From Collybiopsis luxurians FD-317 M1 (lineage: Eukaryota; Basidiomycota; Agaricomycetes; Agaricales; Omphalotaceae): 64,000 bases of DNA. The notes under the pieces are model-generated. The model was not told the origin of the DNA and ran no database searches. It saw only the letters and a list, made by a program, of their open reading frames with translations. This document shows positions 35,012-47,212 of the stretch, piece by piece. The stretch spans positions 234,682-298,681 of the forward strand of contig KN834803.1 in assembly GCA_000827265.1 (NCBI GenBank), read 5' to 3'. The position numbers were made by a program, and so were the translations under genes. Position 1 is the stretch's first letter. Every line of letters starts with the position of its first letter.

Positions 35012-35069
35012 GGGCACGAGTAACCGCCACGCGGCAGCGTTGGCCCATTACCAACGGCAGGGCCTCAAG
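35012..35069 (+). repeat. Interspersed repeat, copy 3 of 3
   Basis: GGCACGAGTAACCGCCACG then CGGCAGCGTTGGCCCATTAC and CAACGGCAG. This copy keeps CpG where copies 1 and 2 have CA or TG. Confidence 0.6.
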
Positions 35070-36058
35070 TGACTGGACCCTCCTCGAATGAAGCTCACCA
35101 TTGACCTACGCCAAAGGCAAAGGCGAGTCCTCATTCTTACTCCGTGTTCATTCGGAGCCAATACATCACCATCACCGACTTGGGATAAGATTGTCGAGGC
35201 TATCGTCGGCCCGTATATGTTTCTGACTTCGAGCTCGGTAGAGATACCGCCAGGCCTTTGACGTTTGAACTTGCCTCGACTCATAACTTACTCCGAGGTC
35301 TCTTGTAAAAATGTTTTCTCTCCATTGCAGTAAGTCTTCTTAAAGATATCAGCCTAGAATGTGACCGGTTGTCAGAATTAGAGTCCATGCGCGGCTATTT
35401 TCTTCAGCGGCCCTTCACCTGTAACCTCTATAATTCTGATAAGCTTTACTCATAAATCTAGTATCATTAGGGCTTATAGATAAATTCATGCGGTGAAACC
35501 CTACTCCCAGACCTTGGAAGGTACATCGAATCAGAGTGAGAGGGGTTCGTGAACATTGCCAAAGAAAGGTGGCCGGATATGGTATTCCCCTTTAAATCGA
35601 CAGAAGTACCACAAGTCAAGCGTGCTTCATTTTGACTGTCTACCTAGGGACTAATAACCAAACGATCAAATGGTTTGTGCGACTGCCGCCGGCCGCTTGG
35701 CAGAGCAGTAAGCTCGGAATTTGACTGTAGCCGAGTGGATTGGGAATCTGACATTCTATAATCAATTCGAGTCTGTATTCATGACAAGCTGGAAATGCAG
35801 TCGGATAAATGCGATAAGAAATGTGGCTGATATACCGAGCACCACTTTTCATTCCTGCTGTCACTGTAGGATTGATTGTCGAGTTGATGGGAGCAACTCG
35901 TTGCCCTCTAGCCACTCGTTATGATGTCTCTCCAAGTTGCATATCTCCCGCTGAGTTACAGAGCGTCCCTCCGAGAAGCAGAACATCAGCCTATCTTAAA
36001 TAGCTTTCTCAATCGGAACGCTTGTACCCCTGCTTCACTCATTCGATATTTGCCGACA

Positions 36059-36090
36059 AGCACGACCTGAACACGGCTTCAGGTCGTGCT
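36059..36090. repeat. Perfect 13-bp inverted repeat with 6-base loop
   Basis: AGCACGACCTGAA, loop CACGGC, then TTCAGGTCGTGCT. It lies about 510 bases upstream of the tyrosinase start. It could form a strong hairpin or bind a dimeric regulator; no role is shown. Confidence 0.7.
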
Positions 36091-36538
36091 CGAGCCACAG
36101 AACATTTCTCCGAAAAGCAAGAGACTGTGAATCCATGTATGCTGTTCTGTCAGTGTCAATTAGGAAGATTATATTGCGGCTTAGTTCGTGCACCGACAAA
36201 TAGTGGGGGAATGTATACATTTTTGAATTTCCGCCCGGTCTTCCAGTCTTCGAATGTTCACGCTGTCATCAGGACCTGAGGCATTACAATTGGATGGATG
36301 TTTTTGAAAGACAGTCGAAATGGAACCTAGCCTTCCATTGACAATTGTTAGGGTCCCATGGTCTGTTCTTGACGAATAAATTTTGCTCCAGCACTCGTTA
36401 GTTCTAGCTAAGTCTTCAAAACTCTTCATATCCTTTGCCGTTCTGTGCGGAGTATGACATGCCAAGTGATAACGGCCACAGTGTACACTTTGAGGATTAC
36501 CTCTTTGTCGCTAGTTGGACGGAATTGAGGGTCGACAG

Positions 36539-36546
36539 TATAAATA
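36539..36546 (+). promoter_or_regulatory. TATA box of the tyrosinase gene
   Basis: TATAAATA, 61 bases before the ATG at 36600. Confidence 0.65.
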
Positions 36547-36599
36547 CCAGCTTCCTTTAATAATATCCCTCATTGTACAAAGTTGCAACTCATCTTAAG

Positions 36600-39332
36600 A
36601 TGTCTGATACTCCTTACTATATCCATGGTCTTCAAGGTCGGTTTCTCGACAGGACAGTACTTATTTTCATGCTTAATGTTGCTTCGTCTCATTAAGGTGG
36701 TATTCACCCTCGTTTGGAGGTCCGAGAACTAGCCAAGTTAACCGAGCAATGGACTCTTTTCAATCTGAGTCTGCAAGAAATTCAGCGGGCAGATCATAAG
36801 CCGGTAGCTGCTAAGTTTCTTTCGCTCGGTTTGTCTATCATAGTCGCTTAAACTTGAGTGCACTGCGCCTACCTTTAACAATTATTATACAGGGGGAATT
36901 CATGGTCTTCCGTATGAGCGTTGGAGGTAACGGTTGTTTCTTTTCTTCTCGAGTGGCCTACTCATGCAAACAATTTATGAACGCGTAGCGGTGACCCCAA
37001 AGGGGACTCTAAATCCATCAGCGATGAGTGGGGAGGTATGTGCATGATTATCTGTAATCTTTATCATCGCACTTGATCTCATTGTCTGGCAGGGTACTGC
37101 AACCATGAATGTAAGCTAGATTTACAATAGGCTTCGGACTTGAATCAACCTTGTGCAAGCTATCTTGTTCCCAACTTGGCACCGTCCATTTATTCTGGCT
37201 ATTGAGGTCAGTGCATCGAAATTTGAAGTTCAATGAGTCAGTTCTGAAAGGATTATTTCTTAAGCAATCTATTGGAGAGACAGCCATTGACATTGCAAAT
37301 GATTTGACTAGATCATCATCCTCTGCCGTTAAGGAGGTGTGGATGGCAGCTGCTCGGCAGCTCCGTTGGCCGTATGTGTACTGGGACCATTAACTTGAAC
37401 GACCAACTAAGTCTAGATTACAGCTACTGGGACTGGACCGACGAGAGGACTGCTAAAGAAGGTCTACCGGATCTCCTCAGACCTCGCGCAGTCGTTCTGA
37501 AGCTCCCTAACGGTGGTAGTCGAACGCTCAGTACCAATCCTCTTGCCACATATCATTTCGAGGACCCTCGCCCAAATGGATTCCAAAACATAGATAACGA
37601 TGCGCGCGACCCATGGAATCCTTGGGCCCCGATTGATAAAGCATACTTCAAGGATTGGACTTCGTCTTATCGTTGGCCTACGTCCACTGTCAATCCTAAG
37701 GAGGAATATTACAGACAAGATATGTATGTGCCCAGTGTCTCCTTCTCTGAGCGTCACCTCAATACTTAACTTCGAAACTCAGACTTCTTAAGAATGATGA
37801 CTATGGATGGAAATCCTTGAAAACTGCTGTTGGTCTTCTCTTCTCCTTTCCATCTGATGCGGACAAGGACGAATACCCATTTATGTAAGTTTTGACTATA
37901 AAGAAATAGATATAACATGCAGGTTATCACTGACTCGCACAATCTGTGTTATAGTTGGGATGAGTTCTCGAACACAAGATTCCAATCCAAAGGTACCAAA
38001 GCAGCCAGAAAGATGAAAGACTATAAAGCGGGTATGGTTGATACTGGGAACTTCCGCCTGATGCTACTGAACACTCTGCATGGTAGGGAATCTCGAGCAG
38101 CCCCACAATAAGGTACACCTTGACCTTGGAGGACTAGGACATATGGTGTGTACATATTATGAATAAATCTCACTTTTCGAATTTACCCTAACCGTATTCT
38201 GCAGGCCAACAACGATTACGCAGGGTTCGACCCAATTTTTTACCTGCACCATACCAACGTTGACCGCATCTATGCATTCTGGGAGTATGTTTATCCAAAC
38301 TATTGGATGGGACAAGGATATTATGACGAACACGGAAAACTTGTCAAGTTTGGTGAGCTCCGACCTTCAAACTCAAATAGATACCCAACCCTGACTCAAG
38401 TATTAAGTACAACCCGGGGGTAGCTACTCTGAGAAACCCGACGCAGCAATCGACGAAACTTCAGTACTCGAGCCTTTCCGGACCGACAGCAATGCTTATT
38501 GGACTTCCAAGGACACACATGGTCTTCTAAGTACCGGAAGAGTATACAAGGGTCAGTTTCACTTGCTCTCTCTCACCCAACTCTAAATCAATGATCGATT
38601 ACAGGGTATACCTACGCTCTTACAGAGGGTCGAGTAACCATCGATGTCTCGAAACCCAGTACTGAAGCACAGCGTAAGAAATTCCTCACAACGCTTCAAC
38701 AATACTTTGGTTTCAATATCCATGCAATCAAAACGGCATATGAGGGATCCTATCCTATTGTTCGTCTACTGAGAGGCATTGCCGAACCTCCTCAGAGCTT
38801 CAAGGAAGTCTCTGACTATCGTCACTTTATCATCGTTGCCGACATTCTCGAGCACGCTTACAATGGGTCCTACAAACTCGAAATTTTGTACAACAACACT
38901 CACGTTGGCGCCGTCAGCTGCCTTTCTCGTGGATTCGAGACCCAATGCGCTAACTGCCAAGGCCGTCGAGACGTCGGAAACAGAGTTCACGGAACGATCA
39001 GTGTTCATCACCATGTGATGGAGCAGATCTACAGTCTATTTGACGAAACACACACGGAGGACGCGTTCGGAGAAGTCATAAAGAGGTCATTCTCTGCGCG
39101 ACTAGTAGGGCCAACGGGCGTCGTACTCGCTACGGCCAGCAACGATGTTGATCCTACTCCGGACAATGCGCTGCCAGAGGAGAAGCGTCCTAATATCACC
39201 ATCCATTCTGCTGCTGCAGCTGTCCATGAAGAGCATGGAAACTACGTCCTCTTTGATGATAAGGAGTACGGTAAGATTCTTGAAGGAAAATGGGTAGTCA
39301 TTCCTTTGGAGCAGAGAGTGCAACCAAACTAA
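36600..39332 (+). CDS. Tyrosinase (polyphenol oxidase), 659 aa, 14 exons
   Basis: Type-3 copper enzyme that hydroxylates monophenols and oxidises diphenols to quinones, feeding melanin formation. Exons: 36600-36636, 36697-36828, 36893-36926, 36989-37035, 37093-37110, 37160-37206, 37265-37371, 37424-37723, 37783-37884, 37955-38031, 38087-38145, 38205-38352, 38408-38551, 38605-39332. Phases close exactly. CuA: GGIHGLPYERW, the Cys-x-His of GYCNHES (the thioether pair) and FPTWHRPF. CuB: PHNKVHLDLGGLGHM and FDPIFYLHHTNVDRIYAFWE. The last exon encodes a C-terminal extension with a CANCQGRRDVG motif, the cap domain that keeps fungal tyrosinases latent until cleaved. No signal peptide, as usual for the family. 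The intron at 38032-38086 (GTATGG donor) is essential: reading through it gives a stop and loses the CuB histidines. Confidence 0.93.
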
Positions 39333-40175
39333 TGGGCAATTGCCTCGTAAGTATCTAGGGAAATGACAAGGAAAGAAGGGGAAAAAGAAAAAAAAAATCT
39401 AGCTTTGAAGATTCGAGTGTTCTGTATCGTGTACAATAGCCATGTAGGTTTGAAATGACTTCGCGGTCAAATTTAGGATGTTACTCAACCAACTTTGACC
39501 CCTCCTAACTTGAACTTTGTTCTGAATCTAACCGAGCGAGAGGTGAGTCGGGATGTGGACTTTCCCTCAACTTATGTTTCGCAAAGTATCGATAACGAAT
39601 GCAACTTCGAATTCCAGATATCCTGTGTAACAGTAATTCCGTATAGCGAATAATTTTTTATTCATATGCAGGCTACGTACGTACATATCTTTTTTGTTAA
39701 TCCAGATCCTCGCGTTCAACGCGCAACATAAAACGTATACTTACAGATACGTCATGGTACGGTAATGGTAAGAGTTAAAAACCAGTCAGTGCGCCAGACA
39801 ATGATAAGAATATGGGTCGCCGACCCGGGTCACCCATCTTGGGGCAAGAATGAAGGAGATGAGGGGCGAGCGTACACTCTGTGTACACGGATAATGAAAA
39901 TTCCAGTTATCCTTCACTTGAAAGGAGGAGAGAGCAATAAAAAGCAGAAAAGAGAGAGAACTGAGCCGATACCATAACGATACAAAAATAGCGGAATGAA
40001 AGCAGAATAAAGACAGAAAAAGACAGTGTGCGCTTGTAAGCGGGGATGCGTGTGATTCGTGTAAAATCCTTCCCTGTGAGAGATATCAGATATCCCTCCA
40101 AAGGCGAAAAAAATGTCGGGACTGACGCTCCAAACTTTGGACAAGGACAATGCCATCGAAGAGGAGCAATCCGGC
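39333..40175. other. Tail-to-tail intergenic region
   Basis: Between the tyrosinase and AA9 3' ends. An A-rich run at 39380-39400 and purine-rich DNA at 39920-40020; no gene. Confidence 0.4.
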
Positions 40176-41568
40176 TTAATGGAACTCTATCCTCGACAGC
40201 CCGGCATGATGACGGCGCAGATGTTTGGCGAATGACGAGCGTGCACTGACCGAAGGAGTAGCTACTACCTCATCCGTACTCGCACTTGCAGCGGCAGAAC
40301 CCGAGCCTACAGCAGTGCCTGTGGCGGCGCTAGCGCCAGACATAGACTGAGCTACGCAATTGACATAGTCTGTCTGGCATGTGTAGGATGAGGCAGAGCC
40401 AGTGGAGGAAGCGCTGGAAGAGGCGCTCATGTAAGCGGCATTGCATGCCGTCCAAGCCGCGGCACATGAATCTGCTCCCGCATCTCCTGTCGTCCCAGAA
40501 CCCAGAGAGGATGAGGAGGAAGAGGGAGAGCCTGATTGAGCAGGAGCAGTGGTCGTTACGCTTTCAGAAGATAAGGATGAAGTGGAGGTAGCGGAGGCGG
40601 ACGCAGAGGGGATAGTTGCTGAAACGAGGAGGACAGATGATGGAGAGGAGCCTGCGGAACTGAACGACGAGGAGGACGAACTCGATGAATTTGAGGAAGA
40701 CGAAGAAGATCCGGAGGAAGCACCATCGGATGATTCCACTACCAAACACAGTCAATAAAGATACACGCTTTGCGTTTGTCAACTTACCAGGATTAGGCCC
40801 AGGGAACGTATAATCCGCATCAGCTTTAATCGAATAAATCGCACTTCCCGCAACCGTCAGCCCAGCATCAGAAGCCGAATACGCCCCAGGAAACTTTGCT
40901 GTCTGCGCGCTAGAATAATCATTACTTCCTCCAGTTATGTCGAATTGCGAACAAGCAGGGAAGTTCTCATCCGTACTGGCGAGATTGATGATCTCATGTC
41001 GAATAAGATATTGTCCGGATGCAAGATCGGAAGGAATAGTGAAGGTAGCTGGTTGACCTGACTTGACAGCGGCTTGGGCCCAAACGCCGTTAACGATACC
41101 TTGTTGTTCAATTTTGATAAAGTTGGTGTTGGATGCGGTCATAGATGAACAGTCCCCGTCGCACTTGGCCATGTAAAGGAACATCGGACCTGTGTTGTGT
41201 GGCCAGTCTGTTCCTGCGGTGTAGCCGCTGTTCCAGTAGAAGGAAATGGTGTTTCCTTTGGAAAGGTCGATGGAGGGGGTACTGGTAGCCTTATTTCCGA
41301 CGGAACCGCAAAACATGTTGGCGGAAGTGAGGTCGGTGATGGGGCTGTTGTCGGATGGGACATAGAATGGACCGGTATCGCCTCCTGCGTTGATGAGAGG
41401 AGAGTTGAATGTCTGACCGGCAACTTGGATTTCTGCGAAACAGATCAGTCCTATACGGAAGGGAAATAGAGACGGAGGTAACGTACGGGATACCGCTCCA
41501 TGGGCATCAGCCAACGTAAACAGCGCTGCGGTCGCGAAAGAAGCAAAAAGCGTCGTCGAAGCGTGCAT
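40176..41568 (-). CDS. AA9 lytic polysaccharide monooxygenase, 429 aa
   Basis: Secreted copper enzyme that oxidatively cleaves cellulose or related glucans. Exons: 41487-41568, 40788-41432 and 40176-40738; phases close to 430 codons. Residues 1-22 are a signal peptide ending ADA. Cleavage leaves His23 as N-terminus (HGAVS), the first ligand of the copper histidine brace. His106 in DWPHNTGPMFLYMAKC is the second ligand. Further family marks are IRHEII, CSQFDITGGSN and the FPGAYSASD and YTFPGPNP region. From about residue 243 a long Ser-rich, probably O-glycosylated linker leads to a four-Cys segment (CAAAWTACNAAY and YTCQTDYVNC) and a basic tail. The linker is unusually Ser-rich and I see no CBM1. 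The gene faces tyrosinase tail to tail. Confidence 0.92.
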
Positions 41569-41617
41569 GATTCAATCAATCAAGTACGAGAGAATGGAAT
41601 TCGAGGAAATGAAAGCT

Positions 41618-41625
41618 CTTATAAG
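41618..41625 (-). promoter_or_regulatory. TATA-like box of the AA9 gene
   Basis: CTTATAAG (self-complementary), about 50 bases upstream of the AA9 start at 41568. Confidence 0.5.
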
Positions 41626-44600
41626 AGAATGTGAGAAGGGGGTACTGGGGGTGCACGATTCGAGCCTTTGGGAGAGAAGGGAAGGTAAGGGACGGTAGGA
41701 AATGGGGGAAAAGGGAAAGGGGAAAGAAAGGAGTAATGAACTGAGCACTCATCGACAGATAGCTCGAGTTAATATATACAACTGTCTGTTCTCAAATAGG
41801 CAATGTTCCGTAACCAACATCTCCACTTGCCGATCATCGCTTAAACAGACCTCCTGAATATACAAAATCAAAGTTCGGGGAGGAGCGAACAGAATAGGCT
41901 CCATGGTAACAAGCGGCTCTCTCCATCTCGCATTCAAAAATGTTTTGATTCTTCATCATTGAGAGCGTCAATGGTTAGAAAGCCTATACGTTGAGTTGCA
42001 GTCTCAGTGAAGACCGACAGAAGAAGAGGTACAAAACCGGTCCATTTTGATTCCTTTCAACAGGAGTCTCCTAAACGCTCCGGTATTTGACTCTGAATTT
42101 TCTTCGGAAAAGCTCATTCGTCGGAAACCTACATTGAATACGAATACACTTTCGACTCCACAGAGAGCACCACAGCCAATTCAGTACGAAAAACAAAACA
42201 CTTGCTTCAAGTCGAGGCCGCCGGACAAACAATACAACCGTTCATAGGAGCGATATTCGCTCACCGTCTTGCCCACACGCGGGCGCGCAGCTTTCGACAT
42301 CTCCATATGGTACAACCAGGTTTAATGGGAACGACGGCCATCTGGCTGTAAGGCATCCGATTGCGTCCAGCATCCGGACGAGAGCTTAGAGATCGAGGAT
42401 AATGGATATGCATACAGGCGAGAACCTCCCGTGTTCTCAATCAAGTCCACGTTGGAGTTGACTGATTGATCTCTGTCCGCCCACGCCTCCTACGGTTACC
42501 AGTAACCACAATGGCCGAGAGACGCTGCGTATCAAGCAATATCATTAATCTCTTGTTGGCAAGTCCAAAGGCATGATGCAGTATGCTTGTTGATACCAAC
42601 GCATATGAATGAAACTCTGGGTCTCTTCAGGCTTGCATGTGTCCCTTCACAATTCCACCTGTTCCTAAGTACCGAATAACAGATTGAGTACGCCTAAACG
42701 CACACTGGTACGCACATACAAGTAGTTCATCTCATTTCTGGTTGCAACTGCGCCCACATCTGGTGTGAGGTGGCAGAAATTCGAGTCCTTATCCAGCTAG
42801 CCCGATCTTCCGAACGAACACGGAGTCTTCACTTCAACTGAGCTCAACCTTACCCTTATTAATTGTAATACCTTTAGGTCGTTTGGGCTACTCGTGCCCT
42901 GGGTATACTTCTGTGAACAGCTCTGTAGCGAGGATTTGCAACCCTCCGGATTTACGCCGGGTTACTTCAAGGTGATTTTGGTCCTTCCATTAGCGCGAAA
43001 ATTTTAATTTGAAACCGGAATGAGGATTGTGAATGCTTCTAAGTAAAATTTCAAGGTACACGGCAAGACAGGGCGAAGGAAAGTACTATATAGAGGTTCC
43101 GTTGCCGTGACGCGGTAACGTGGTTTATGAGTGCTTGGATACTGAGTGGGCTCTTGTTCTAATTCTCTCTGACACGATATGAGCCAAGTTCGGCGTGTTT
43201 TCCCTCGAGCTACTCGAACGGCGTGGTTAAAATTTCTTACTCTACCGTGCCAGAATATTCATCAAAAGATAACCTCTCGTTCGCGACGCTATCGATGACC
43301 CACCACTTTGGCACTCCGGAGGAGCCATAGCGTCAAGGCTACCAGGATCGGTACGGGTTTATTGAATTGAGTAGCTCCTCTTTCACGGAGTCGCAGATGG
43401 ACAGCTACTCATGCACCCCGACTTGCCCAGTTCCCGAAGTAGTGACCTAAATAATAACCACGAACATTCCCAGTGCCCAAAGGATTATCAAAATGCTTAT
43501 GGGAAGGGGACAGGCCATTTCGTATGATGAAAAGCAGGTTGCGCTTCTGCGGGACCGCTCGTATTACACGTACAGTATCAAGGATTTCGGCAAAAGGTCG
43601 GCACAAGAATGTCACCTGATACTCGGCGCTCAACTTTTGCCTTTCAGCGCGTGTTTTCAAGAAGTACGCAGAAACGTTCCTCCCCGTAACAACCAGCGTC
43701 GAGACGAGATTTTCAACGCCTGGACATCTTCTGGTATGATAAAGTCTTTTTTACATACGGCTGGAGCCATCGAGGCATCTCCTTCAAAGGAAGGTACTAG
43801 GGGAGAGGTGGGAACGGTTGGAATCTTCGGTCATCCGGTGTGTATGGTCTATGTACGCTGAGAGCCATTATATATGCAGAGTTTTGGAGTTCTTTCAACT
43901 ATGCATAGCCCTATCCTGCCGGATGTTATACCAAAGCGGGATCTGATTCATATATCGTCATCGTAGTACATAAATTGGGCAAACAGTATCCTGATCTTCC
44001 TCAGATAAAACGTTCAACGCGGGCGCAGGGTACTACTTCCTTTTAATGTCTGCTCCATCTTCACCGTCATATTCTTCCCTGGCGCAACTAGCTATGTTCG
44101 TGGTTAGTCTTGGAGTTGGGCGAATGGAAACCTGAGTGCATGGCGGAGAAGGGGGAAATAGGCCCAATAAATGTTTGTCCAGGAATATCGATAGTAGGTT
44201 CCAATTATCAGAGTGGATTAGCTCCATCGTTATGTACTAGTCTCACGATATCTAGGTGTGTGAGTTTCATAGAACTGAGGCCGATACACACGTATGCCTC
44301 CAAAACCCTCCTCTACTCGTTTCTTCCGATTTTGTCGCTGAGGCAGGGTAAGTACCCCTAACCTAATATCTAAGCCAGAAACTCGTGCATCAAGCAGGCA
44401 CCTTTGGTCCAGGCCGGAACAACCACGGTTACGTGATGTGAAAGACATTTGTAGAAAACATTTCTACAGTGTCGATCTTGCATGGTAGAGACTTTGAAAT
44501 CAGTGAAGAAGATCGCTCCGTAGTTTCAAAGTGCTTTATTTTTTGAAAACCATGTTTATCTGCCAGGAACATGCATGTTCTTCCGTCATCGATATGTAGA

Positions 44601-45574
44601 ATGATTGACCAACTGTCAGAGTTGGCGAAATTCTCAGAACTTTATCCCACCCTATCCTACCTTATCCATCCTACGTTCAGCTTCAACCTTTAGTAGATCC
44701 CAAATACGCCCTGGCCGCAGCCCGTCCCTGGTGTAGTCCTTCCCTGGTGTAGTCCATCAACGATAACCTACTTGTATGAGATTTATTTTCCGTCTTGAAC
44801 ATCCAGACTGCTGTTCAGATCGTATCATGGTTCTATTGCTAGCCTGACTACGTTTTTCCCATCGATGTACAAACGGGCTCCACCTGTATCTTCTTAGCTT
44901 TGCAGAACTGTCAATCGATTCATCACAAATCTGTAGAGAGAGGATTCGCCATGTGCGTCGGTATTTGTTTCTCAGTTAATGTGAATACTCTAGCGAAGCT
45001 TATACTCTTTATTTCTTGGCTTGTTCACTGAATCCAGTCATTTCCAGGCTCTGCTACGCAATATTTATCTATCTCCTCCCAATCCTTATGCAACGGCACA
45101 TGAAGCACGAAGTGGCATGCAGTTCTTGTCCTCATTTCTGCAGACCTTGTTACAGGTTGAGTGCTATCGCAAGTATTGAAACTTTGTGTGTGAAATACTA
45201 CTGTTTTAGACGAGACAATTCACTGGTTGGATGACCAATCATCAAGGTTGACGATGCATGCGGGAACCTGGCTTCATTCTCTCTTCGATTCAAACACCTC
45301 GAATGCTTCAAGTGATTCGTAAGTCTCACTGCCCCCACTCGTCTCTTAAGTGCACTCACTTCGACCTTGGTCTGTTGCGTTTTATACTGCGGAGTTAAGC
45401 TGTGTGACGGATTTTAATCCAGCTTTCAATAATGGGAATCACAATATATTGCACCCGAGGGTTTTGACAGGCTGAGAAAAAATACCATTGTGACTGACGA
45501 TCAACGCTCAGCATTCAGTTACTATATTCACTATTTGAAGTTAAGAAAAACGTTGTTCAAAGAAGGGTCGTATT

Positions 45575-45580
45575 TATAAA
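45575..45580 (+). promoter_or_regulatory. TATA box of the membrane protein gene at 45647
   Basis: TATAAA in a TTTATAAAACAAAGG context, 67-72 bases before the ATG. Confidence 0.5.
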
Positions 45581-45646
45581 ACAAAGGCTCTAAATAAAAG
45601 CACTCGAGAACACTGTACGCGTCTGAAGATTCCTCGGTAACCTAAC

Positions 45647-47044
45647 ATGTTGGGCAATCTCTCCCAGCCAAAGGCGTATTTCATCTCTCTATTTTGTGAG
45701 GCAGTCTTTGGAGGTGCGTGGATTGGCTCAGCTAGCGAAGAGGGACAGAGGTAGTTGATTATTTTAACGGAGTAGGTCTTTATACCTTTCTGTTTGCTGC
45801 GGCGCTCTATCTTCTACTGTGAGTAGTAAAGATTGTCCCATCCTCTGACCTATTTTTGATAGTTGAATTGCTGGGTCAGACAGCAGCGTAGTAAGCGTGG
45901 CAAAACGGGGGTCGTCATGTTGGCGGTGACGATTTTCATGTACTGTCTATCCATCCTACACCTGGCGTTCTCTTTGAAGATCAATCTAGTTGCGCTTTTC
46001 GATCAAAAAACAGCTCAAGCTGAGAGCGCCAGTTCAAAAAGTCTGGAAACCACAGAGAATATATTCGCTTGCACGCCCATTGCGGCGGAAACATTGAATG
46101 TAAGCGGTGACAGATCTTGATCAAGTCGTTCGTTGCGACTAAAGGCTGGTTCAAACAGTGCATCTTAGGGGACTCGATTGTCATATGGCGTACCTGGATG
46201 TTATGGAATCGTAATTGGCAAATCATTTTCTTTCCTTGTGCCCTGCTGTCAGGTGTAGTGGGTAAGCGTCCCAATAGTACTGTGATATCCGCTGATATTT
46301 CACATATGGTTTAGTTGCCGGTGCTTTCTTAGTCCGAGCCATGTTCCTTTCTCTGGCCGGACCATCACTATTCAATACCAATACAACTGCAGCCGTAGTA
46401 ACGTTTTGTGTACTTACTACCATGATCAACGTTTATGCTATCATCGCGATTGGATATCGTGCTTGGTAAGGTGTGACTTTTTCTCCTAATTTATACGTTT
46501 TCATGTTTGAGCTGCAGGAAACATAGTCGACTCGTCTCTGGCGCGGGAGGTTTAATCATTGGAGGCCTCTCGGGTCGATATTCCACTATATTCCTCATTT
46601 TTGTGGAGTCCGGGTTTATTTATTCAATCGTACCGGTACGCCTTACAAACTCCTCCATCTTCGTAGTACCTTCCTAAAATGTACCCATTTTTGCAGATCT
46701 TGATGATGATCCTCTTTAGCACATCCGACAATAGCGTCTTCATCATTATAGGTATACTAGCTCAAATGACGGTAAGTTTTTTCACGACGAAGCGAAAACG
46801 TGAAAATGAATGTAGCTCTGATCAGGGGATATATCCGACTGCAATCATTGTTCTGATCTGTCTGCAATTGACCCAGTACAACCACATTACTCGAGTGGGA
46901 AGTGCCATAGACTTTCGTGGACATAGCCAACGTGCTCTCACCGAGGACTCAGCTGTGCTTACAGCGTCTAATACATCATCAAGACCCGATGCGGTCCATG
47001 AAGTCAAGCATGAAAACTTCGAAGTGTCAAGGAGCATAGTGTGA
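45647..47044 (+). CDS. Seven-helix membrane protein of unknown function (331 aa)
   Basis: Eight exons: 45647-45713, 45776-45818, 45880-46099, 46159-46261, 46315-46465, 46518-46635, 46697-46771, 46826-47044; phases close to 332 codons. The chain has about seven hydrophobic segments, among them FISLFCEAVFGGLYTFLFAA, VVMLAVTIFMYCLSILHLAF, CILGDSIVIWRTWMLW and IIFFPCALLSGVVGA. Others are AVVTFCVLTTMINVYAIIAI, the IFLIFVESGFIYSI helix and ILMMILF/VFIIIGILAQM. A polar tail of about 60 residues follows. It belongs to a large basidiomycete family of G-protein-coupled-receptor-like proteins without known ligands (inference from topology). The exon 3 acceptor was set at GTCAG (45879) because the earlier ATAG gives an immediate stop. 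Its paralogue at 30844-32152 is broken. Confidence 0.82.
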
Positions 47045-47212
47045 AAGACGGCAGGTGCTTCTTAGAGTATTCTAAAATGGCGCAAAAGACCAAGTAATTA
47101 CGTTACATTCTTGCGGCATAATTAAACAAGTGAGACGGTGGATATGAATTCGGCTCATCTTAGTTGTACTTGGTGTCGATCTGCACTGAAATGTAGACTA
47201 CGAATAAACCCA

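Larger units (their letters stand above)
32153..36599. other. Long gene-poor stretch
   Basis: No convincing gene. A minus-strand frame at 34052-34312 (86 codons, with FDYLLSFGYL and LVELHMGHNALRQSIDNK) and another at 33900-34124 look faintly coding, but no splice model joins them. A perfect hairpin lies at 36059-36090 and the third interspersed repeat copy at 35012. CpG content rises to ordinary levels from about 33 kb. Confidence 0.35.
41569..45646. other. Long gene-poor stretch
   Basis: No supported gene. The open frame 43493-43861 plus (122 codons) starts with ATG but has no recognisable feature. Short C/T-rich repeats (TCCCTGGTGTAGTCC twice near 44727-44757, CCTATCCTACC words near 44650) are present. 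Confidence 0.35.

Noticed and set aside
38032..38088. Apparent one-base frameshift in tyrosinase before the CuB motif PHNKVH
   Set aside because: An intron with a GTATGG donor at 38032 and TAG acceptor at 38086 restores the frame exactly, has a branch-like CTGAAC, and matches the size of the other introns. No mutation is needed.
40549..40758. Acidic plus-strand open frame within the AA9 gene
   Set aside because: It is the complement of the Ser-rich linker codons of AA9.
43493..43861. 122-codon ATG-started open frame as a gene
   Set aside because: No domain, signal, intron context or paralogue supports it. It is noted only in the intergenic entry.
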